Positions 16,858-25,227 are shown, numbered from the stretch's first letter. The stretch is 64,000 bases of DNA from CAVRXQ01 sp963849105 (GCA_963849105.1 CAWKGD010000005.1:310001-374000); one strand, 5' to 3'. The notes: generated from the sequence alone by a model not told the origin. Translations and numbers: made by a program.

Positions 16858-17439
16858 ATGCGAACCGCTCAAACAAGGAAGCTGCGTGCCGCTGGAGTCG
16901 GGCTCGCGCTTGCCGGGGTGGCGGCGCTATTTGCCGCCTGCGGCTCTGGTCCGGCCGCGCCAGGCGTGGCGAGCATCGGATCAACGACCACGACGACGAA
17001 CGCCGTCGGCACGGCAAACCCGTCGCCTTTCGCGGGCATCAACCAGGAGTACGACTACGTGCTGTCGTATGCCGAGTGCATGCGCGTCCACGGCCTGCCG
17101 AACTTCCCGGACCCGACAAGGAGCGGCGGCGGAATTCACTTCAACCAGGGAGCTGATTCCAACTCACCGCAGTTCTCGTCGGCGAACAACAACTGCAAGC
17201 ACCTCCTGCCCGACGACGGAGGGATGCCGACCGCCGCCCAGGTCGCCGCCGAAACAACCAAGCTTTTGGAACAGGCGCGTTGCATACGCGCCCATGGGGT
17301 GCCGAACTTCCCCGACCCGAAAATCATCTCGAATAGCCATCAGTTCGGAATTGAGCTGCCGAGCGCGTCGATTCTGAATTCTCCCCAGTTCAAGGCCGCC
17401 CAGAAGGCGTGTGGTAACGCATTCGGAGGCGACCCCTAA
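16858..17439 (+). CDS. Actinobacterial lipoprotein with duplicated Cys/NFPDP motif
   Basis: This 193-residue lipoprotein has a signal sequence with RKLRAAGVGLALAGVAAL and the lipobox LFAAC (lipidated Cys about residue 28), so it is anchored to the outer face of the membrane. The mature part contains two copies of a motif: YAECMRVHGLPNFPDPT and QARCIRAHGVPNFPDPK. Each copy is followed later by another Cys (NNCKHLL; KACGNAF), suggesting two disulfide-stabilised units. The family is common in actinobacteria and functionally uncharacterised. ATG 16858 gives a normal signal peptide; ATG 16819 would add an acidic 13-residue leader. Confidence 0.85.
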   Translation: MRTAQTRKLRAAGVGLALAGVAALFAACGSGPAAPGVASIGSTTTTTNAVGTANPSPFAGINQEYDYVLSYAECMRVHGLPNFPDPTRSGGGIHFNQGADSNSPQFSSANNNCKHLLPDDGGMPTAAQVAAETTKLLEQARCIRAHGVPNFPDPKIISNSHQFGIELPSASILNSPQFKAAQKACGNAFGGDP

Positions 17440-17513
17440 CGCTCACGGTCAGGGAGCGTCTGATCTATCCGTGAACGCCGGATAGTCACCGCCAGGATGA
17501 ATAGGACGGGCCT

Positions 17514-17693
17514 TCAGCTCCTGACGAAGGCTGTCACCTCATTGATGAATCGCTGACGCTGGCCCGTGACGAGCGAGATGTGGCCTCCAGGGACCTCGAC
17601 CAAGAGCGAACCGTGAATGCCTTCATGCAGCTCGCGGGCGAGGACCGCATAACGCGCAGCGAGATCGCCGTCGAGACCATCCCAGATCGCCGG
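17514..17693 (-). pseudogene. Alpha/beta-hydrolase C-terminal remnant
   Basis: The minus strand encodes the last 59 residues of an alpha/beta-hydrolase-like protein. They begin IWDGLDGDLAARYAVLA, contain VEVPGGHISLVTGQ with the catalytic-His position (G-G-H), and end FINEVTAFVRS before TGA at 17514-17516. Directly upstream the frame meets TAA (17694-17696) and no N-terminal half is found. It sits in front of a gene whose N-terminal domain is also an alpha/beta-hydrolase. The flanking bases 17440-17513 and 17697-17832 show no gene. Confidence 0.6.
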
Positions 17694-17832
17694 TTAGTCA
17701 GCCGACCAACGAACGATCGTCAAGACTCCTGAGACCTTTCCCGTGGCTGGCCTCAGCGGGCCGCGGTGCACCCTGCCGTTCCGGACGGCGTCCCAGGGCG
17801 CTGAACCGTTGCTCGGGACAGACTGGGCATGA

Positions 17833-19170
17833 GTGACAGAAATACCAGCAACCATGTACGCCCGGACAGTGGAGGGCGCGTACCTCGCCTACCAGGTCTT
17901 GGGCGATGGTCCACTGGACCTGGTGCTTCCGATGAACGGTGGCGTTCCCGTCGATCTGATGTGGGAGGAACCGGCCATCGCCTCAGGTCTTCGCCGGCTG
18001 GCCTCCTTCAGCCGGCTCATCACCTTTGACGGGCGGGGTTTTGGCAGCTCGGCCGCGGTGGACCCCGAACGCGTTCCCGCGCTACAGACGTGGATCGACG
18101 ATCTCGGGGCAGTGATGGACGCGGTGGGCTCTGAAAAGGCGGCTCTTCTCTCGTGGGGGGAATTCACCCCGGCGGCAATGCTGTTCGCGGCTACCTATCC
18201 GAAGCGTGTCACCAGTCTCGTTCTCGTCAATGCCTTCGCCAGGTTTCTTCGTGACAACAAGTGTCCCTGGGGCTTCCCTGCTGTCGGGTTCCCCGCCTAT
18301 ATCGAGATGATCCAAGGGGCATGGGGCAGTGGAGTGGTCACCGAGATCATCGCGCCGAGCATGGTCCGAGACGACGAGGCGCGACGGCATTGGGCGCGAG
18401 TCGAACGCCTCTCAGCGACCCCAGATCGCCTCGCAATCGCCCGCGCCTTTATGGAGAGCGACGTAACGGACGTTCTGCCCGCAATACACGCACCGACGCT
18501 CCTCATCAGTCGGCGAGGTGATCGGCACGTGCGACCTGAACACAGTCGCTTCCTCGCAACCGAGATTCCCGGTTCGAAACTCGTCGAGCTGGAAGGAGAC
18601 GATCATTTTCTCTTCGCGGGTCGATCTGAGGAGATCTTGGACGAGGTACAGGAGTTCATCACTGGCCTCCGGCCAGGTCCCGTGCTCGACCGTGTGTTGG
18701 CGACCGTGCTCTTCACTGACATCGTTGGGTCGACCGCTGCCGCGGCTGAGCTCGGCGATGGGCGGTGGAACGAGCTCTTGACGATGCATCACGACGCCGT
18801 TCGTAGGGAGTTGGAGCACTTCCGAGGACGGGAGATCGATACGACTGGAGACGGGTTTCTCGCGCTCTTCGACGGCCCTGCACGGGCGATCCAATGCGGG
18901 TTGGCGATTCGCGACAGGCTTCATAGTTTCGGGATCGACATTCGAGTCGGGCTCCACACCGGAGAGGTCGTCAGCGTCGGGGACGACGTCCGAGGCATCG
19001 CTGTCCATATCGGCGCACGCGTCGCCGCGTTGGCAGATCGCTCTGAGGTTCTCGTCTCGCGGACCGTGGTCGACTTGGTTGCCGGATCCGGCATCCGGTT
19101 CGTGGACCGAGGTGAACACGAGTTGAAGGGCGTGCCGGGATCCTGGAACCTCTTCGCTGTAGACGCTTGA
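17833..19170 (+). CDS. Alpha/beta-hydrolase fused to class III adenylyl/guanylyl cyclase (copy 1)
   Basis: This 445-residue fusion starts with an alpha/beta-hydrolase domain at residues about 10-280. Its oxyanion and nucleophile-elbow region is SRLITFDGRGFGSS...LLSWGEFTPA. The expected nucleophile G-x-S-x-G is SWGEF, so the catalytic Ser is doubtful; the terminal His in EGDDHFLF is present. A class III cyclase homology domain follows (about 285-445): ATVLFTDIVGSTAAAA with the first metal Asp, TTGDGFLALFDGPARA with the second, and GIAVHIGARVAAL. The usual Asn of the VN-x-AAR motif is His. It probably makes a cyclic nucleotide in response to a ligand held by the hydrolase fold. A paralogue follows 253 bases downstream. 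Confidence 0.9.
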   Translation: MTEIPATMYARTVEGAYLAYQVLGDGPLDLVLPMNGGVPVDLMWEEPAIASGLRRLASFSRLITFDGRGFGSSAAVDPERVPALQTWIDDLGAVMDAVGSEKAALLSWGEFTPAAMLFAATYPKRVTSLVLVNAFARFLRDNKCPWGFPAVGFPAYIEMIQGAWGSGVVTEIIAPSMVRDDEARRHWARVERLSATPDRLAIARAFMESDVTDVLPAIHAPTLLISRRGDRHVRPEHSRFLATEIPGSKLVELEGDDHFLFAGRSEEILDEVQEFITGLRPGPVLDRVLATVLFTDIVGSTAAAAELGDGRWNELLTMHHDAVRRELEHFRGREIDTTGDGFLALFDGPARAIQCGLAIRDRLHSFGIDIRVGLHTGEVVSVGDDVRGIAVHIGARVAALADRSEVLVSRTVVDLVAGSGIRFVDRGEHELKGVPGSWNLFAVDA

Positions 19171-19239
19171 CTGACACCAGCGCGGCGCTCACGACCGCGA
19201 TCACGAAAGACCGCCCCATATCGCGTGGACCAATTTCAT

Positions 19240-19306
19240 GTCGTGGGTGCCCCCGACCGCTGCCGGGTCAGTGACGCGCCAGAGCAGGACTCGCGTTTAA
19301 TAGGAA
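19240..19306. repeat. Dispersed repeat copy A (with extended right half)
   Basis: The core is GGTGCCCCCGACCGCTGCCGG, continuing GTCAGTGACGCGCC and then GACTCGCGTTTAATAG. The right half recurs at 30254-30301, and the left half recurs at 20945, 27556 and 32254. It is probably the end of a lost or non-autonomous mobile element. Confidence 0.55.
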
Positions 19307-19338
19307 CCAACTACTGGCCGCGCCCCATGCTTGACGCG

Positions 19339-19366
19339 CCAATGACCCAGAGGCGGAGGTCATTGG
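19339..19366. promoter_or_regulatory. 9-bp perfect inverted repeat upstream of cyclase copy 2
   Basis: CCAATGACC (19339-19347) and GGTCATTGG (19358-19366) are perfect reverse complements around a 10-base spacer, ending 57 bases before the next gene. Position and symmetry fit an operator for a dimeric regulator, possibly one responding to the cyclase product. A transcript hairpin is the alternative. Confidence 0.45.
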
Positions 19367-19423
19367 GCTCAGGATTGCTCACTCAGTCGAGGCAGTCAGG
19401 GACAGCCAAGAGACGCCGTAGAA

Positions 19424-20791
19424 GTGGGCGAGAATGTGGTCGTGCGGCCCGAGACGCGCTATGCGCTGAGTGGCGATATCCACATCGCCTATCAGTTAGT
19501 CGGCGACGGACCATTCGATCTCGTATTTGTGCCCGGCTTTGTCACTCATATGGAGCTCCAATGGAAGCTGCCTGGAATGGCGGACTTTCTAAACGACTTG
19601 GGCTCGTTCTCTCGGTTGATTCGATTCGACAAACGCGGCACCGGGATGTCCGACCCTGTAACCGGCGCTCCGAGCCTCGAGACACGTATGGACGACGTGC
19701 GGGCAGTCATGGACGCGGTCGGCTCGCAACGTGCCGCGTTCTACGGCCTGTCCGAAGGCGCGGCGATGAGCATCCTGTTCGCGGCGACCTATCCCGAGCG
19801 GACCGCGGCGTTGGTCGTTCGCAGTTGTTCGCCAAGGACAATGTGGGCGGCGGATTTTCCGTGGGGGCGAAAAGAAGATGCGTATCAGCGCGAAGTTGAT
19901 CGAGCGTTGCGTGTCTATGGGTCGCGCGCGGATGCCCGCGAGTCCGTGCGAGCGCTTGGTATGCACGATGAAGACGAAATCGAGGCGTTCATCGATTTCG
20001 TCAGGTACGCAGCAAGTCCGGGGATGCTCGAGGCTCTGTACCGCATGAACAAGGAAATCGATATCCGCGAGGTTCTCCCAGCGGTGCGCGTGCCCGCGCT
20101 CGTTCTTCACGGGAGCGAGGATGCGATTGTCCCCGTCGAGGTTGGCGCCTACACAGCGCAACGCCTCCGGTCGGCGCGGTTCGTCGAGCTCGAAGGGGTC
20201 GGACACCTGGCGCTCGGGGCTGGGGCAGGGTCGATCGAGCTCGAGATACGGCGCTTCCTCAATGATGTCTGGGAAACCGGCGGCTGGGAGGAGTCCGAAC
20301 CTGACCGGATGCTCGCGACGGTCCTCTTCACCGACATAGTCGAGTCGACGTCGAAGGCGATCGAGCTCGGCGATCGGCGCTGGCGAGAGTTGCTCGGCCG
20401 GCACAACGCGTTGGTGCGACGAGAGTTGTTGCGATTTCGCGGCCGCGAGATTGCCACCACCGGAGATGGTTTCCTCGCCACGTTCGACGGTCCGGCGCGA
20501 GCCATCCGCTGTGCTCGCTCGATCGTCGACGGCGTACATGATCTCGGTCTTGCTGTACGCGCTGGACTGCACACCGGGGAATGCGAAATAGCAGACGGGA
20601 ACGTCACGGGGATCGCTGTCCACACCGGTGCGCGAGTGGCCGAGCAGGCACTCGCCGACGAAGTGCTCGTCTCGAGCACGGTGAAGGATCTCGTCGCTGG
20701 GTCGGGCATCACGTTCAAGGAACGGGGAATCGGCGAATTGAAGGGGATCCCGGGAGAATGGCGACTCTTCGCGGTCGACCGCTGCACATAG
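19424..20791 (+). CDS. Alpha/beta-hydrolase fused to class III adenylyl/guanylyl cyclase (copy 2)
   Basis: This is a 455-residue paralogue of the preceding gene with the same layout. Its hydrolase domain is better preserved: RFDKRGTGMSDP, a nucleophile elbow YGLSEGAAMS with a true G-L-S-E-G, Asp in LVLHGSEDAIVP, and His in EGVGHLAL. The cyclase domain carries ATVLFTDIVESTSKAIELGD, TTGDGFLATFDGP and GIAVHTGARVAEQ. Metal-binding Asps are present; the conserved Asn is again His. Start GTG 19424 is the first in frame with good homology. The two genes probably arose by duplication; the better-kept catalytic Ser suggests they differ in ligand or activity. Confidence 0.91.
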   Translation: MGENVVVRPETRYALSGDIHIAYQLVGDGPFDLVFVPGFVTHMELQWKLPGMADFLNDLGSFSRLIRFDKRGTGMSDPVTGAPSLETRMDDVRAVMDAVGSQRAAFYGLSEGAAMSILFAATYPERTAALVVRSCSPRTMWAADFPWGRKEDAYQREVDRALRVYGSRADARESVRALGMHDEDEIEAFIDFVRYAASPGMLEALYRMNKEIDIREVLPAVRVPALVLHGSEDAIVPVEVGAYTAQRLRSARFVELEGVGHLALGAGAGSIELEIRRFLNDVWETGGWEESEPDRMLATVLFTDIVESTSKAIELGDRRWRELLGRHNALVRRELLRFRGREIATTGDGFLATFDGPARAIRCARSIVDGVHDLGLAVRAGLHTGECEIADGNVTGIAVHTGARVAEQALADEVLVSSTVKDLVAGSGITFKERGIGELKGIPGEWRLFAVDRCT

Positions 20792-20944
20792 ACGCCACGC
20801 ACCGATGTCTCTCAAAGCACGACCCGGCACGCGCTCACGTCGCGAATTGACAGAGGTACGTCCGTGAAGTCTTTCGCATTACAGCTGGGAGTCGGGGGTT
20901 GCCCACGACCTATCCCCAAACGCGCGGCGCCGTGAGGGACATCT

Positions 20945-20972
20945 GGGTGCCCCCAACCGCCGGATCGGTGCG
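20945..20972. repeat. Dispersed repeat copy B
   Basis: GGGTGCCCCCAACCGCCGGA followed by TCGGTGCG. It shares the core with copies at 19240, 27556 and 32254. Confidence 0.55.
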
Positions 20973-21066
20973 GGCTGCTCAACTCGAGGCCAATTTTGGA
21001 GCTCTCAGCGGGAGCGCTCGCGCCTGACCGGTCGCTCGGATGTTCGCGACGGCGAACCGTCGTCGT

Positions 21067-21154
21067 GAGCTTGCCCCGGTTCTCCGGACAGGTTGATGTG
21101 GCCCCGGTTCGACGGAGTCACCTTGGCGGACTCCCGCCACAACGGGGCAAGCTC
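21067..21154. repeat. Inverted repeat, transposon-end-like
   Basis: GAGCTTGCCCCG (21067-21078) and CGGGGCAAGCTC (21143-21154) are a perfect 12-bp inverted repeat enclosing 64 bases. The inner sequence contains TTCTCCGGACAGGTTGA, which resembles insertion-sequence termini. It may be a minimal remnant of an IS, since no transposase sequence lies between the arms. Confidence 0.45.
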
Positions 21155-21208
21155 CACACGATGAATTCCCAGCTTGGGCGGTTAGTGTCCGCAATGAGAG
21201 GAGGTCCC

Positions 21209-21520
21209 ATGCCCTCAACGCCCGAGTCCGTGCACCTCAACAACCATCACCGCAACACTTTGTCGCAGATACTGCAGCACCCTGTCGGCCACAACATCGA
21301 ATGGCGAGACGTTCTGTCCCTGTTGGAAGTGGTGGCTTCTGTCGAGGAGAACCCTGACGGGAAGCTCCTCGTCACCCTCGGAACTGAGACCGAGACTTTC
21401 GAACCTCCAAGATACAAAGACGTCGACGCACAACAGGTGGTCGATTTGCGTCGGATGTTGCGCAACGCGGGTTACGTTGCCGATGAGGATGTCGAGAGCG
21501 AAGGAAGCCAGACCTTATAG
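21209..21520 (+). CDS. Conserved hypothetical protein (HicA-like size, unassigned)
   Basis: This 103-residue soluble protein is translated from ATG 21209 behind a clear GGAGG. It begins SVHLNNHHRNTLSQILQHP, then NIEWRDVLSLLEVVASVEE, GKLLVTLGTETETFEPP and VVDLRRMLRNAGY. I recognise this as a recurrent actinobacterial hypothetical in which the W-R-D-V opening and beta-strand core somewhat resemble HicA-type dsRNA-binding toxins. The HicA catalytic-His context is not clear, so I do not assign a function. An acidic tail ends the protein. Confidence 0.75.
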   Translation: MPSTPESVHLNNHHRNTLSQILQHPVGHNIEWRDVLSLLEVVASVEENPDGKLLVTLGTETETFEPPRYKDVDAQQVVDLRRMLRNAGYVADEDVESEGSQTL

Positions 21521-21660
21521 CGGGTTCCTCTCAATGAACCGCGCTCAAATCACGTGATTGAGCTCCAGTAAGTATCCGGCGCTGTGCAGGTTAACAAACC
21601 CAGCCCGGCCGCTTGTCACCTGGCGGGCCTTCAGGTAGCCGCCTGGACTCTGGTTGTCCC

Positions 21661-21855
21661 TCAGCGGTTTTCCTGCTGGGGCTGCTGGGGAGGGTTCCGG
21701 TGCTTGCCCCTGCGAAGGATCGACCGCCGCCTGTCCCGGACCCTGCTCAACCGGCTCGGGCGTGGTGCCCCCCCTTGCTCTCGAGTCGGCTCTCGAGTCG
21801 GCTCTGGCTCCTCTTCCTCCTCCGAGCCTTCGGGCTGCTGTTGTTCGTTCGTCAT
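21661..21855 (-). CDS. Small low-complexity acidic/basic protein, possibly frameshifted
   Basis: This is a 64-residue reading from ATG 21855, eight bases after GGAGG. The first half is Gln/Glu/Pro-rich (EGSEEEEEPEPTREPTREQ). A run of seven G bases follows, after which the annotated frame turns Arg-rich. Shifting at the G-run instead gives a longer, compositionally matching continuation (TPEPVEQGPGQAAVDPSQG and onward to about 21555). A frameshift at the homopolymer is therefore likely. No family recognised. It lies 29 bases downstream of another small acidic gene. Confidence 0.45.
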   Translation of the reverse strand: MTNEQQQPEGSEEEEEPEPTREPTREQGGAPRPSRLSRVRDRRRSILRRGKHRNPPQQPQQENR

Positions 21856-21884
21856 AGCCACCGCCTCCTGTTCACGGCGCTGTC

Positions 21885-22031
21885 CTATGAGGAAGCCGGC
21901 TCCGGTTCCCCTTCCTCATCCGGGTTCGGCCCGGTCTCCATCACCAGCTTGATCGCCTCGTCAAGGGGCAGGTCGATCTTGACGCGCTCGTCGCGCTCCT
22001 CTGGCGTGGGGTGGTGCTGGTTGCGTGGCAT
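21885..22031 (-). CDS. Small acidic protein
   Basis: This 48-residue protein starts at ATG 22031 and contains ERDERVKIDLPLDEAIKLV, followed by an acidic Pro/Glu tail. The E-R-V-K-I-D-x-P-x-D-E-A pattern is shared with short actinobacterial proteins of unknown role. No membrane segment or cysteine is present. Start choice is uncertain; an upstream in-frame start at 22073 exists. Confidence 0.5.
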   Translation of the reverse strand: MPRNQHHPTPEERDERVKIDLPLDEAIKLVMETGPNPDEEGEPEPASS

Positions 22032-22281
22032 CTGAGCGTCCTGAGTCACTAGGTGAACCATCGTCGGCGTCACCGTAGATCAGGCTTAGCTAAGTCCCTG
22101 CCCACTGCTCAAGCCGCCAGTCGGAGATCGTGGACGTCGGTCCTCCGACACCCTCCGAGCGCGCTGAATAACTCCAGCTCAGAGGCCCTTTTCCGTCGCA
22201 GGACAGGACCGCGCTCTCGGGCAACGATGTGTGGGCGGCGCTTGTCATCGCCTTAGACTGAGGATTCGCAAGGGAGGCGCG

Positions 22282-23421
22282 ATGTATGCGCTTCGTCGTC
22301 GGCTCTCGGTTGATCGGGCCGTCTGGGCGCGGACGCTCGGTGTTCTCGTCATCGTCGTCGCTTGGACGGCGCTCCCGGCCGACGCCGGAGCATCGCACCG
22401 AGCATTAGGGCCCCGCAGCCAATCCAACATCCAAGGCACGCTCGCCGACGTGTCCTGTGTCTCTTCTCACTTCTGCATGGCGGTCGGCTACGCCAACGGC
22501 AGGTCGCTGACTGAGTTGTGGAACGGATCTAGTTGGGTCACCAAGTCGAGTCCGGTCCGCGGCAGCAACACGTTTCTCAAGGCCGTGTCCTGCGCGTCTC
22601 CGAAATCCTGTGTCGCGGTCGGTGGCTTCTCCTCCCCGGCTGGCGTGAGCAGGACTTTGATCGAATCGTGGAACGGTCGTCGTTGGTCCGTGTCGACTAG
22701 CCCGAGTCCGGCTGGACAGGGCAGCGACCTCCTCGGGGTCTCTTGCCGATCTGCGAGGTCGTGCACGGCGGTTGGCGCGAGCGGTGCCGGGGCACTCGTC
22801 GAGTCGTTGAGCGGCAGCGTCTGGTCGGTCTCGTCGACGCCGTATCTCGGTCCAAACCGGAGTTCGCTCATCGGAGTCGACTGCGACTCGGCTCATGGTT
22901 GCACAGCGGTCGGCGTCAACGGCAACAGAACACTCGCGGAGAGTTGGAACGGCACTTCCTGGTCCGTAGTGTCGAGCCCGACACCGGGCAACTACGCGGT
23001 CCTCGACAGTGTGTCCTGCAGCTCGCCACAGAAATGCACAGCCGTCGGCTTCGAAAGCACCGGGACGGGAAGTGGGGCAAGCGCGCTCCCGCGAACCTTG
23101 ATCGAGCAGTTCAACGGTGCACGATGGTCGGTCGTCCCGAATCCGAGCCCGAGCGTCGCCTATCTCTACGGGGTGTCCTGCGCTTCCATGATGTCATGTC
23201 AGGCGGTCGGTACGTACCAGGGCCGCGGGACAATCATGTTCCCTCTGGTCGAGTCTTATGTGCCCACCGTGTGGACGATCGAGCATCCTCAGCGCTCCGG
23301 AGCAGGCGCCCTCTACGGGATTTCCTGTAGCGCGCACAACGCGTGCAAGGCCGTTGGTACATACGGTCCGACGATGTCGATCCGACTCTTCGCAACTTGG
23401 AACGGTCGCGTCTGGTCATAG
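22282..23421 (+). CDS. Secreted protein with seven C-AVG repeats
   Basis: This 379-residue exported protein has its start at ATG 22282 behind GGGAGG. It has a signal peptide (RTLGVLVIVVAWTALPADAGA). The mature part contains seven repeats of about 45-50 residues built on L-x-x-V-S-C-x-S-x-x-x-C-x-A-V-G. Examples are LADVSCVSSHFCMAVGY, LLGVSCRSARSCTAVGA and LYGISCSAHNACKAVGT. Most repeats end in E-x-W-N-G-x-x-W-S-V. Each repeat carries a Cys pair that could form a local disulfide, and the spacing suggests a seven-bladed beta-propeller. Similar proteins are common in soil actinobacteria; ligand unknown. Confidence 0.85.
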   Translation: MYALRRRLSVDRAVWARTLGVLVIVVAWTALPADAGASHRALGPRSQSNIQGTLADVSCVSSHFCMAVGYANGRSLTELWNGSSWVTKSSPVRGSNTFLKAVSCASPKSCVAVGGFSSPAGVSRTLIESWNGRRWSVSTSPSPAGQGSDLLGVSCRSARSCTAVGASGAGALVESLSGSVWSVSSTPYLGPNRSSLIGVDCDSAHGCTAVGVNGNRTLAESWNGTSWSVVSSPTPGNYAVLDSVSCSSPQKCTAVGFESTGTGSGASALPRTLIEQFNGARWSVVPNPSPSVAYLYGVSCASMMSCQAVGTYQGRGTIMFPLVESYVPTVWTIEHPQRSGAGALYGISCSAHNACKAVGTYGPTMSIRLFATWNGRVWS

Positions 23422-23795
23422 CATCTGACTTGCGCTAGGGGACCACATGGCGAACTTCAAGAGCGAATTGCTACATCTACGAGTGCGCTTGGATAGGTGG
23501 CCCATAATGCTCGCCCCAATGTGCGCCGAAGGGTGCCCCAGGGTGCCGGTTTTGGAGTCACTTCTCGCCTTTAGGTGCCCAGCCGCCAATGCTTGGTAGC
23601 AGAACGAGCGCGTCCCTCCTGACACGCGAAATCCCCACGCGTAGTGAAGCGCGGCTTTATGGAAGGGACCGACGTCCGCGACCGCAACCGCGAACTGCTG
23701 CCTGCCCTACGCCGGGTCGAGTGCCGGACCCGCCTGCGCGTCGAGTGGTTCACTCCATTTCGTTGACGACATGTCAGATCGGAGGACATGAAGCA
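23422..23795. other. Intergenic region with direct repeat
   Basis: No gene is recognised in about 370 bases. It holds one copy of a direct repeat (23556-23630) and the GGAGGA of the next gene. Confidence 0.45.
23556..23630. repeat. Direct repeat, copy 1
   Basis: Fifty bases from AGCCGCCAATGCTTGGTAGC (23581 onward) match 45 of 50 positions at 27427-27476. Weaker similarity extends about 25 bases leftward. The two copies are 3.8 kb apart in the same orientation. Confidence 0.65.
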
Positions 23796-24485
23796 GTGAA
23801 CGACGAGGGCGCCCGGACTCTGCGGCCAACAGACCGCCGGCTGCGTCCCTCCGGCAGCGGAGAAGCACCCCGGGGGCGGGGTCTCGTGCACCTCGGGGCG
23901 CTCGTTGTGGCGCTTCCCGCCGGTGCCATCCTCGTCTGGCGAGACGGCGCCGTCGGGGGCGTGGGGTTGTACGCGGTCGCGCTCGTCGGCCTCTACGCGG
24001 CGAGCGCCAGCTACCACCTGAGCTCGTGGTCGCCCACCGCCCGCCGACGCTTGCGTCAGGTCGACTACGCGATGATCTACGTGTTCATCGCGGCGTCCAT
24101 GACGCCGTACTGCTTGCTTGGGGTCCCCGGCGAGGTCTCTCTCGTCGTGCTCGGGCTCGGCTGGTTCGGGGCAGGTACTGCCGTGCTGGCCATCGCAATC
24201 TGCTTCGAGGCAACGCGCCGTCTCGCCTCGTCGGGCTACCTGGTGCTCGGCTGGCTCGCCGTGGTCACGGTGCCCGAGGCGATCCATCGCCTCAGCACCC
24301 CACAGCTCGCCCTCCTCGGCTCGATGGCGCTCCTGTACACCGCCGGTGCCGGGGTTCTCGCGACGAGGTGGCCCGACCCCAACCCCGAGGTGTTCGGCTA
24401 CCACGAGGTCTGGCATTCCATGGTCGTCGTCGCGAGCGCCTGCTCCTTCGTCCTCGTCTGGTCCCTCGCCGCTCCTCATCACTGA
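23796..24485 (+). CDS. Hemolysin III / PAQR-like membrane protein
   Basis: This 229-residue protein has about seven transmembrane segments and belongs to the HlyIII/YqfA branch of the PAQR superfamily. Family residues visible are VHLGALVVALPAG near the first helix, SASYHLSSWSP (conserved Ser and His), RQVDYAMIYVFIAASMTPYC (conserved Asp) and FGYHEVWHSMVVVAS, the terminal H-x-x-x-H metal site. The GTG start at 23796 follows GGAGGA with nine-base spacing. The family may act as metal-dependent membrane hydrolases or receptors; haemolysis is not implied. Confidence 0.9.
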   Translation: MNDEGARTLRPTDRRLRPSGSGEAPRGRGLVHLGALVVALPAGAILVWRDGAVGGVGLYAVALVGLYAASASYHLSSWSPTARRRLRQVDYAMIYVFIAASMTPYCLLGVPGEVSLVVLGLGWFGAGTAVLAIAICFEATRRLASSGYLVLGWLAVVTVPEAIHRLSTPQLALLGSMALLYTAGAGVLATRWPDPNPEVFGYHEVWHSMVVVASACSFVLVWSLAAPHH

Positions 24486-24851
24486 GGAGCGTCGCGGCAC
24501 AGCCGGCTCAGGCGACGTTGCGCAGAGCCGACCTGTTGGACGAGCTGTGCGACAAGCGTTGAACCTCAGCAGACCCGCAGTGATCTGTTATCCCGGCTTC
24601 ATCCACACGTCAGAAGCAACGCTCGACGATCAGCCGGTGGCCGCGTAGCTCCCACGGTTGTCCCGCTATCAGGGGCACCCCGATTCGCGACTCGATTGAA
24701 CATTCTGGGATGCGCGTTCGGTGCGGCTGATCGGTCAGCCGACAGCACACCGAGCCCTTGATCTGCGTGGCGGGCACTTGTCAGATTTCCAGCGTTCGGT
24801 ACGCGCGTTTGGGCGCGGGCGAGCAAAGTGAAGTCGGAGCTAATCCGCTGC
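24486..24851. other. Intergenic 0.37 kb without a recognisable gene
   Basis: Both strands were read; only unsupported short frames are present. It ends at the left edge of the 301-bp inverted repeat. Confidence 0.4.
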
Positions 24852-25152
24852 CAATAGGGGACTAGTCGACGTACCGAACGGCACGAGGATCAGGTGTTAC
24901 CCCGACTCTTTGCGCGGTCGAGTGCCCTGCTTCGCGACTGCACATCAAGCCATTTCAGCCCGCGTTCCAGTTGTCGTTCGTTCGGAAGGTGACGCCCGTT
25001 CGGACCATCAGTCTGAGCACCGCAGCGCCGGCAGACGGACATCCATCCGTTGGTCTCCGGGGCATGGTGCTCATCTAGCCGAGAACCCAATTGCTGTGCT
25101 TCGGGTGATACCACGATCTCTCCTCATCGAGCCGCCCGACGATTGCCCAGTC
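24852..25152. repeat. 301-bp inverted repeat, copy 1
   Basis: This segment is nearly identical, on the opposite strand, to 29907-30207, with only a few substitutions. It contains a whole 74-codon gene, its ribosome binding site and about 38 bases on either side. Both copies are exactly 301 bases and diverge abruptly outside, so this is a recent duplication unit. No clear terminal inverted repeat is seen at its ends. Confidence 0.85.
24890..25114 (-). CDS. Duplicated 74-aa CxxC protein (copy 1)
   Basis: This small protein with GTG start follows GAGGAGAG. It has a single knuckle, SVCRRCGAQTDGPNGRH (about residues 26-42), and otherwise is hydrophilic: QLGSRLDEHHAPETNGW and then LPNERQLERGLKWLDVQ. 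Its twin at 29945-30169 differs at one residue near the end (K to R). A CxxC with nearby His (HLPNE, H36/H37-like positions) could bind one metal. No family recognised. The strict conservation between copies suggests recent duplication rather than selection. Confidence 0.65.
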   Translation of the reverse strand: MVSPEAQQLGSRLDEHHAPETNGWMSVCRRCGAQTDGPNGRHLPNERQLERGLKWLDVQSRSRALDRAKSRGNT

Positions 25153-25227
25153 CGTTCAACTCGCCCGGATGTGCCGTTGCGAGACGCGCGCTGAACCGGA
25201 GTTCTGGGTCACGCCTGAAGCAAATGC

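Larger units (their letters stand above)
20792..21208. other. Intergenic region with repeat remnants
   Basis: No gene is seen. The segment holds dispersed-repeat copy B (20945-20972) and a long inverted repeat (21067-21154), both annotated separately, and ends with the GGAGG of the next gene. Confidence 0.5.
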
